A stretch of 64,000 nucleotides of DNA from Telmatactis stephensoni (taxonomy: Eukaryota; Cnidaria; Anthozoa; Actiniaria; Isophelliidae): positions 682,001-746,000 of the forward strand of contig JALIZF010001915.1 of the NCBI GenBank assembly GCA_029948255.1, in the 5' to 3' direction. The number at the start of each line of letters is the position of its first letter. Within the stretch, counting starts at the first letter, position 1. A program made the translations under genes and the position numbers. Below the pieces are notes generated by a model that searched no databases, was not told where the DNA came from, and saw nothing but the letters and a program-made list of their open reading frames with translations. Below, piece after piece: positions 55,870-64,000 of this stretch.

Positions 55870-57879
55870 AACTAGACGCACACGTGCGTTCACTCGTGCC
55901 CCTGGAACCCTTTTTAAGAGTGAGGCTCCAATGACCGGCTCCGTTCGTACTCTTCCCCGAGCCGTTTCACGCATTCTTCACCATTCCGGGAAATAGCTAA
56001 CCGTAACATAATGACCTTTTTTGAATCAAACTAAAAAATATCTTGATTAGTCAGTTTGTCTGTCAACAGCTCTAGTGTTTCCCTTTGTCTTTCTATTATC
56101 ATGCATGGGTATTAGATATCTCCAACATGCAAAAATATACCAGTTTATTCAACTTCTTATTTCACTATATATCTCAATTGTTTGCTGTAAAGACTTCTAT
56201 ACAACGGCATATTTAAGACAATAACAAATCGTGTATTTTTTCGTTCATTTTTCAGATGTTTTATATATGAATAAAAGACGTTACGTGACCAAACGCGAAA
56301 TACAAGGTCAATGGAATCTAGTTTCATGCCATTCCGATATTAAATTAAAATTCAGTACAAAAGCCTCTCAAGATCTCTTGAATGCTTGAATGAGGAATAT
56401 AATTGACTTGCTTCTATGTATGTTCGTTTAGCAACGTAGGATGAGAAATTCGTAGTTTTTCAGCTCATAGGAAATAGTCGTTATCGCGAGGGCCTCGGCT
56501 TTCAAGTACTCCATTTAGAGTTCGATATTTGGTCAAAGTATTGGAGATGAAGCTCAAAATATCAGCCCATTCTGAAGCTCTTATGAGTATATAGGTATAT
56601 CTCGAGTTAAAAGCTCCAAATTAAATTGTTCTATTGCAGGAAAAGCCTGTCTCTGAAAGCTATTTTCTTTGTCGTCGGCCATCTTGCATTCCTAAAGTTC
56701 CTGGCTTGCGTTCGCGGTCGCTCAAGGGTGATGAATGAAAGGCATTGTTTTTACGTTCTTAACCAATCAGAAGTTCCTCAGGACGAACAGAGAATAAGAA
56801 AAAAACATTTGCAGTTTATAACTCGTTCCCGGCCTAAAGGCCTGGGCACGAGTAATTAAGCAGTTTTCTAGTTGTCTTAGTTTCCTTTTATTACTCGTGC
56901 CCAGGCCTTTAGGCCGGGAACGAGTTATAAACTGCAAATGTTTTTTCTTATTCTCTGTTCGTCCTGAGGAACTTCTGATTGGTTAAGAACGTACAAACAA
57001 TGCCCTTCATTCATCACCCTTGAGCGACCGCGAACGCAAGCCAGGAACTTTAGGAATGCAAGATGGTCGACGACAAAGAAAATAGCTTTCAGAGACGGGC
57101 TTTTCCTGCAGTAGAACAATGTAATTTGGAGCTTTTAACTCAAGAAATACCTATATACTTATAAGAGCTTCAGGATGGGCTGTTATTTTGAGCTTCATCT
57201 CCAATACTTTGACCAAATATCGAACTCTAAATGGAGTACTTGAAAGGAAGCGGCTCGCGATAAAGACTATTTCCTATGGGCTGGGAATCTACGAATTTCT
57301 CATCCTGCATGTTGCTAAACAAACATACATAGGAGCAAGTCAATTATATTCCTCATTCAAGCATTCAAGAGATCTTGAGAGGTTTTTGTAGTGAATTTTA
57401 ATTTAATATCCGAATGGCATGAAACTAGATTCCATTGACCTTGTATTTCGCGTTTGGTCACGTAACGTCTTTTATTCATATATATAACATCCGAAACATG
57501 AACGAAAAATACACGATTTGTTATTGTGTCAAATATGCCGTTGTAGAAGTCTTTACAGCAAACAATTGAGATATATAGTGAAATAAGAAGTTGAATATAA
57601 AACTGGTATATTTTTGCATGTTGGAGATATCTAATACCTATGCATGATAATAGAAAGACAAAGGCACTAATAGCTGTTGACAGACAAACTGACTAATCAA
57701 GATATTTTTTAGTTTAAGTTAGCCGATTCAAAAAAGGTCATTTGTTACGGTTAGCTATTTCCCGGAATGGTGAAGAATGCGTGAAACGGCTAGGGGAAGA
57801 GTACGAACGAAGCCGGTCATTGTAGTCTCTCTTAAAAAGGGCTCCAGGGGCACGAGTGAACGCACGTGTGCGTCTAGTT
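55870..57879. mobile_element. 2-kb near-perfect palindrome (fold-back element), ~990-bp arms
   Basis: The left arm 55870-56858 starts AACTAGACGCACACGTGCG; the right arm 56890-57879 ends with its complement. The loop is about 30-40 bp. Arms differ by scattered substitutions and small indels. Inner ends carry CCCGGCCTAAAGGCCTGGG. The same 60-residue open frame is read from both arms (56626 on + and 57119 on -). It shows no match I recognise, so it is treated as non-coding. Confidence 0.85.
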
Positions 57880-58257
57880 TCTGAAATATATCAGACAGTT
57901 GTCCGTGATTCGTGATTTGACGTTTTTAATTTTCGTGCATGAATCCCTATATAAACAGTGAAGTCCAACGTCAGTGAGAACCTTTCATTTTTTATTCCGA
58001 TATCGTGATTCATCGACAGATAAATGTGAAATGGAAGATATGTTAGTGATTTAGAATCCATCAACTTTCATTCAAGAAAAGCACTCCGTCACGTCATATA
58101 TCCCCATGACGTCACTATACCGCCCACCTGTCTTTAGCCCTTTTTGTCAAAGGTGTAGGCGTTTGAACTTCGTTAGCCGCTTTTAAAGCAAAACAAACTT
58201 AATTCGACGGCCTATGCTCGTATATATTAATATTTAGTTTTGTGGGATTGAGCACTT

Positions 58258-58398
58258 AAGGCCATTCCCCACTCATCGCAGAAATTACTCGCAGCGAGCT
58301 AACGAGTACCCGTTGGGAAAAGAATCTATTGTTCAAAATTTCGCTACGAGTAAAAATGATCGCAGCGAGTGCTTTCTGCGATGAGTGGAGAATGTGCT
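58258..58398. repeat. Fold-back MITE-like element
   Basis: CATTCCCCACTCATCGCAGAAATTACTCGCAGCGAG pairs with CTCGCAGCGAGTGC...CTGCGATGAGTGGAGAATG-type sequence at the right; a loop of about 60 bp. Confidence 0.7.
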
Positions 58399-59493
58399 TT
58401 AGGGAAGACGGTTTGTCTGCACTATGAAGGATCCTCTTTCTGATTAACATAACCCTAATTTTTTCTTTTTGTCTCCACGCGGCGCAAACTCGACACCCAA
58501 TTCAAATTTATCACTGAAAAGATAATATTAAACGAACTTAACCCAAGGTATTGGTTCAAAGACCACGTTGTCGTCAAGTCATTTGTCATGACCAATTTGT
58601 TCTTTGAGTTGGAGAGTGGGCGCGCGCGCGACGTAATTGGCCATGAATATGAATGCAAAATCAGAACATAATATGATCCTGTGTCCAGTATAACCGTGCT
58701 CGTACAGGGTAACCAACAAAATGTTAGTACATCACGTATTATGTGGCGAATTTTCTTCTGTTTTCACAACTTTTTAGTTATAAGAATCCCCAAATCACGC
58801 AACACATTGTACTTATCATGCAGCTAGCTTTGAAGAGTGCTGGGACATATTTCGTTACTTAGCAACGTGGTTGCTATGTTGGCTGTAAAAGTGAGTGCCA
58901 GTTGATGACGTCACGCGATGTCATCAAACTTAAGACATTTGTGATTGTTGATTACCTCATAAGTATCACTGCTTGGATCCAAATATTAGCCGACTTACAA
59001 AAATATGAAATTTCCCTAGCAACGGGCTCCAGAAATAGGCCCCAGCACCCTTAATTAAATCTTGCCTCGCACAGTTCAGCCCTCTCCCATCCAACATGTC
59101 CATAGTCGACTGGTTTTACTATAATTTATTTGCTGTTGTTAATACACACCTATTTCAGCTATTTACATTTACTAGCAAAGATATTATTCAATTATTAATT
59201 TTACGAATTACTTATCAAATTGTACCGACAACTCCCATTCTTTTCCTACCAACATCACCTATGGTAAGATGCAAGACTGCTTCAAGGATCCGTACTGACA
59301 ACATTTGACTATTTCATCAATATTAATGCAAAAGAATGGGATCTGCACTAGTATTAGTCACGCAGTATAAGTCCATAGTGAGCCCCTAATAAGCTTACTT
59401 TCATCAGTGCTAAAACAAATGCAACACGAAGAAGTACCAATGAAAATGAACTAAGTGATGTTTTTCACAATAACTAGTCATTGATAGCTGGCT

Positions 59494-59805
59494 TTGAAAG
59501 AAAGGGCTACTTGTACCAATATGGACTATTTGAGTCAACTTCTTCAGAAATCACTTAAGCCATTTTCATCAAGAGCCCTTCCATTACTCAAATCAGCTGC
59601 CAAAGAACTCAAACATATATCTTTACTAGATGCTCACTTTGTCATTTTGCATGCTCCAAATTTATATAATTTCATTAAATACCTTTGTCCAATAATGAAT
59701 GTGCTGATTATTATGAGATTGGAACATGCCTCCATTGTTTTATATGATTCGATGAAAGGCTTTTCAATCGAAAATGGATTTTCTATACTAAAACCATGTT
59801 TATGA
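59494..59805 (+). other. Unassigned 103-residue open frame
   Basis: The frame is MKERATCTNMDYLSQLLQKS at the start, then an amphipathic RALPLLKSAAKEL segment. That piece is loosely reminiscent of basic amphipathic helices in Polinton-type transposon proteins, but the rest is not. No splice or promoter support; it may be a transposon relic or chance. Confidence 0.2.
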
Positions 59806-60545
59806 AATTATAAATATATGACTTAACACCCATTCAACCCTTTTTCCTTGCTTAAATAAAAAGGTGTACTCAAGTCTTCACCTGTGTCCAGATTTCCATG
59901 CAAAGGAGGAGGGGGAGGGGGGGAAGAAGAAAATGCAAGTGTCTCCCTTTCCTTCCCCATCCATGAGAGTTTGGTCAGGACTACCAAACCATAAACAATG
60001 CAATAATACGATACCTTGTAAAAGTGTATGTGCTCACACACGTGCAGCTCTACTACCGGTAATAGTGGCAATCAAGGAGTTCCTCTTTGTTGTTGTTTAT
60101 AAATGTTCAGAAATGACTTTAACAGAAAATTGGAAATACTATTTGTGCTTACTTAATTGGTGAGATGATTATACTTTTAAGATTCCACTCTCTCACTATA
60201 GCAATAGCTAATTAACTGTGAAGCACAACTGTGATGATATGTTATTTACACACTAGCATGATCTCTAAAACAGTCTGCACTTGAAAAAGGTTTCAAAAAT
60301 ACAAAGATTTCCTTCAGATTTTGCATTATAACCGAAATGAAATTTTCACAATGAAGATTTCCCTTGTTATTTCACCATGTGGATTTTGATTTAAATCTAC
60401 AAGAAATGCCATGTGTTTTTGATTTAACCATTTTTTTCCAGTAATGCAATTGTGATATCATCCTTAGAAATCCATAAAATGATTTGCACTAAAAAATTAC
60501 AACAAATAATTCCCCCCTGGCAGGAACAACACCAGTCAGTTTGTA

Positions 60546-60837
60546 TAGGAAATTGCACGATCTTGAGTACAATTCGGAATTAATAGGTACGAGTAATTAA
60601 TGTTTTGAAAATTCTCAAAATAGGACGAGCCTTTAGGCGAGTCCTATTTGAGAGTTTTCAAAACATTACGAGTAACTATTAATTCTGAATTGTACGAGAA
60701 GATCGTGCAATTTTTTATTTATAATACACTATCGTTGCCATAGCGACTTAATAGGTACTCTACAGAGTACAATTAACGATATAATTGTACTCCTCTCGTC
60801 CAATCAGAATCGAGTAATTTTGTATAGTGTATTATAA
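60546..60837. repeat. Two adjacent fold-back elements
   Basis: 60546-60712: arms from AAATTGCACGATC to GATCGTGCAATTTTT around the loop GAGCCTTTAGGC. 60725-60837: TATAATACACTA and TAGTGTATTATAA ends. The outer pair may be a flanking element interrupted by, or next to, the inner one. Confidence 0.7.
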
Positions 60838-61324
60838 GTTTAGAAATCCAACCTCACTTGATGGGTCCATAACACACATACCCAAAAGGGGTTGTCCAAT
60901 TAAAGACAAAGCCAAAATGGAAAACTAATTCAACTGTGAAATACTTGAGGATGTATCCAAATAGATACTGTATGGTAGAACAGCAGTAACAAACCATGGT
61001 GTTGCACCTATTTTTAGCCATGTGCCCTGAGGGCTCAGTTCTTTGAAAGGGTCAACATCAGTGGTAAACTTAGTTTCTTCAGTAGACTGATTCTATAAGT
61101 CATAGTTTTCACTCCTCTGTATTGTTACTTGTTCAACAAGCAACCACCACAGGAAGCCCAAAGAGCCAACAAACTGACTTATGGAGTTAGTCCAACTTCT
61201 TTAGATGGGTTAGTGTTAGTGTTAAACCACTTTCAAACAACTTGGCACAGGTGGAAATGCTCTAATTATGAATATGATTACTTCATGGGTTTCTGAGGAT
61301 TACTATCATCCATGACTGTCAAAT

Positions 61325-63826
61325 TTAAGCAACTTCTGGTCCAAAGTCTTCATACAATGGATCATTCATGGATATGTCATTGTAGTAAGCAGCTCTCAAA
61401 CGAGCACGGTGATGGTACTTCTTATAGTAGACGATGACTCCAACAATAATGCCTATAACTGCAATACAGGCAAAACCAATACCAACAGCCACCTTAACTG
61501 ACATTCCATGATGTTTATCACCTATCAACAGCAAGAATAATTATCAGTGACACCTAAAAGGTTTGTTACCATGGTGATGCCCAAAGGTTTGTTACCACAG
61601 TGACATCTAAAAGGCTTGTTACCATGGTAATGTCTGTTGCCCAGTAAAGAGGATAATCACAGTACCGTATTTATTTGAATGAGTGCCTCCCCCGAATAAG
61701 CGCCTCGCACCTCGTTATAGTATACTAATACCAGTACTGTTGTAGTAGTATAACATTGATATTATTGATATTAAAAGAAAAGCATACTTTGACAGTTGTG
61801 TATGCATTTCCTCCTGCTGAATAAGCACCTCCCCCGAATAAGCGCTCTGTTTTAGACGTGAAAAATTTGAGTAAATTGACAAATTTTGTTCAACATGGCT
61901 GTTAGTGCTGCTGATGTCAATAAGAAGATGTAAAAGCAAGAAAAATGGCCTCCTGAACATGGCATTGCAATGCAGCCAGCAGCCACACGACGAACAAAAT
62001 GTGACATTTCATCACATCATGTCCTGTTTTTCACATTACATTGTGTTATGCTAAATCATTCTAATAATGTCAAAATTTAAGAATTTAAGAATCTCGGAAT
62101 TTAAGCATCTCAGAATTTAAGCATTTAAAGAAATGATTTGTTTTATTACCATGTTGATGATCTTTATTTCCTCCAAAAGGTTCTGAAATGTCAGAAATAA
62201 AACATGTCATTAACAAAATTATGTAATAAAGTATTTTTTCACTTCAATGACTTTTTATCATGTAATTCCAAAAGTCACAGTACAGAAATATAATTACCAT
62301 AGCTGGAAAGAGCACATCAAAATTACTAAGTAAGACTGTGAAGTTTGAAAGAAGTAACTTTCAAACTCATAAAGATATGAATTTTCCAAAAATCAAAATT
62401 TTGTATGAAAACATTCACTGATAGGCAAGAGGTAATGCCAGCAAAGGTTTTCTTACAAATTCACACTTTTCAAAAATTCATAGTCTTACTTATAAATTCA
62501 TCTTTTCAAGACCTGTACCAAAAATGAGAACTTTGCTAGCATGGCTGGCTGCTAACCTGGATTTTGAGTTGTCCAGTTAGAGGTTGGTTTAGATGAAGAA
62601 TGTCCATGAAATCTCTCTGAGAAGGGGGTTGTTTTTTGAGTGTCTACAAAATTAATAATAATTTACAGCAGTGTGTAGATAGAGTGGTTTTAATGAACCT
62701 GTGAAATACATTTTAGATTTATTAATACACATTTTTAGTAGATTGTAATTCTATTATTTTCTTTTATGTCTATTTGACTGTTACACATTAACTATGAGTT
62801 TTTGTTTTGTGGGTTAAGTAAAATCACTCTAAAAGCTATTTATTTTATCATAGGCCTCCGTCGGTCAAAGTTGACCATGGGGTACATCTGTTCTTGTCTG
62901 TTTATAATTATCATCTCTTGTCTGTTTGGATAATTAGAGCAGCTTTTCCTGTGGCTATAAAGACCAAGATTGCAAGATTGACAGTCTCTGTCACAAAGGT
63001 CACATCAGTGTGAGATCGCTGGTCTGTTGGAGTTGTTGTGGTCCTTTCTACATGCTGCTGCCCTCATCAACTTTTCTTCTCCTGTCTTGAGGTGCTGTTT
63101 TAGGATATTTCTCCAGCTTGTGTGATCAGTGGCAAGGCTTTCCCAGGATTCAGTGTCAATGTCAAGTGCTTTCATGTCTCTCTTCAGGACATCCTTGAAA
63201 CGCAGGTGTGGGTGGCTAGTGCTTCTTCTCCCAGCTGCCAGCTCACTATTAAATCACACTTCACTGAAAACATAGATTTTGTGTACCCGCACCAAGATAC
63301 TGAGAGTCTACGTGTATTTGGGAAGGATTCTCTGACTTTTTCAAGACCGTTCATCACTAACTGTACTAGTGCTCCAGTTACTTTTTAGGCAAGGGGTTAT
63401 GTACAGTGTAGTTTATCATGCAAGCACTAAATTCTACAATACTTTAAGTAAACTTTCTATCTTTATTAGCTAGCCAATTATATGGGTCAATGACCCAAGA
63501 CCCAATCTCATGTCAAGAACAACAAGAACAGTCCGCTGTTACTCTAACCTGGATTTTTGGTGGAAGAGATGCTGGGTTTACTCGAAGAGTGGCCATGAAA
63601 AGGTTGAGTTGTTTTGAAAAATCCTAAGAATCAAGTATGTAAAATATTACTAACCAAAACATTATAAAACATCTACGTACAGTACATATAGAGTTTTACA
63701 TGTCCACGTAAAATTATCATTCAGATTTAAGCTGACCTGTTTTTTTAGTCAAAGTAGTTGAAGGCAAATTAGTTGCAGTTGATGAAGAATGTCTGGGAAT
63801 TGTTCTTATAGGTGTTTTAGAAGATC
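61325..63826 (-). CDS. 3' part of a second type-I membrane receptor with Ser/Thr-rich stalk (5' end outside the window)
   Basis: Exons seen (- strand): 63826-63737, 63623-63549, 62643-62557, 62182-62150, 61521-61325; all phase 1 and mutually compatible. The three longest stalk exons are related to one another: Thr-rich, with PFHGHSSSKP or PRHSSST cores, and all run between GA/AC and CCAG or ACAG ends. The last exon encodes a membrane segment (VAVGIGFACIAVIGIIVGVIVYY), a basic stop-transfer patch and the tail AAYYNDISMNDPLYEDFGPEVA, whose 20 core residues resemble the tail of the LDLR-type gene downstream ([15 protein letters not shown]). This supports, but does not prove, that the upstream part is also an LDLR-like receptor. 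NDPLYEDF offers a YxxPhi endocytosis signal. A LINE remnant sits in the intron 62644-63548. Confidence 0.7.
61570..61645. repeat. ~35-bp tandem repeat in second receptor intron
   Basis: Three units of AAAGGNTTGTTACCATGGTGATG(C/T)C. Confidence 0.7.
62855..63250 (-). mobile_element. Non-LTR retrotransposon (LINE) 3' remnant
   Basis: Read on the - strand, the frame gives GELAAGRRS-like, LRFKDVLKRDMKALDIDTE, SWESLATDHTSWRNILKQHL and KTGEEKLMRAAA, then CDLCDRDCQSC...GLYSHRKSC. This is the characteristic carboxy end of LINE reverse-transcriptase ORFs in metazoans. A stop after AISH and the lack of upstream RT domains show it is dead. It lies in an intron of the second receptor gene. Confidence 0.75.
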
Positions 63827-64000
63827 CTGAAAAATTGTGTAATGACAAAATGATCAGCTCTAAATGAAGACTTAAATCACTGCAAGACAGAGGTTCGAGA
63901 TATGCTAATTGCTGCCAAGCGAGCGAGCCTCAGTCAGCGAGCGCCGGCAGCAGTTCCTATTTTAGCCATCTGATTTGAGAAAACAGGTCATCCTGTGGAT

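Larger units (their letters stand above)
48721..61324. other. 12.6-kb repeat-rich intergenic region
   Basis: Lies upstream of the LDLR-type gene and downstream of the second receptor. It contains the tandem unit at 49.86 kb, fold-back elements at 51.2, 52.1, 55.9-57.9, 58.3 and 60.5-60.8 kb, and an inverted GC-rich pair at 50508-50575. No convincing gene was found. Confidence 0.5.

Noticed and set aside
56626..57119. Matching 60-75-residue frames on opposite strands as a gene pair
   Set aside because: They are the two arms of one palindrome; no recognised domain, no start context and no splice support.

Overview
This window looks like nuclear DNA from an animal, most likely a cnidarian and probably an anthozoan (coral or sea anemone). 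The clues are AT-rich, intron-rich genes with GT-AG introns, extracellular mosaic proteins (CAP, fibronectin type II plus trypsin, LDL-receptor modules), tRNA-derived SINE-like units, LINE remnants, and many short fold-back repeats. The species call is inference. Nothing prokaryotic, viral or organellar was seen.

Layout. (1) 1.2-6.2 kb and 9.1-15.7 kb, + strand: two tandem paralogous genes for large secreted proteins. Each has a signal peptide, a short basic exon, a Cys-Cys module, Ser/Thr/Pro-rich repeats, a Cys/Pro-rich segment, Gly-rich repeats and a C-terminal CAP (SCP/PR-1) domain. The second carries about 24 copies of a GHGQQG-type repeat. (2) 16.0-30.6 kb, - strand: a six-exon gene for a secreted protease (two FN2 domains plus a trypsin domain with complete catalytic triad and Asp189). 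One intron holds an intronless sulfotransferase-like gene on the same strand. Another holds a 15-exon gene on the opposite strand, which encodes a 320-residue, charged, coiled-coil-like protein with repeated QT motifs and a C-terminal membrane segment. (3) 35.6-48.7 kb, - strand: a 15-exon receptor with exact LDLR/VLDLR architecture (8 LDLa, 2 EGF, six-bladed YWTD propeller, EGF, Ser/Thr stalk, TM, short tail). (4) 61.3 kb to the window edge, - strand: the 3' end of a second type-I membrane protein whose tail resembles that of the receptor; its stalk is built from repeated mini-exons and its 5' part lies outside.

Gene models were assembled by hand from splice signals and reading phase. The protease and the 15-exon gene join in phase with no correction. 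The two CAP genes and one receptor junction need small corrections, and every one of them is the removal of a single base. That points to insertion errors in the assembly more than to gene decay, but this cannot be settled from the sequence alone.

The rest is intergenic or intronic DNA filled with fold-back elements (including a 2-kb near-perfect palindrome at 55.87-57.88 kb), SINE-like units, LINE fragments, microsatellites and minisatellites. Functionally the window is dominated by secreted or cell-surface proteins; no operon-like pathway links them.
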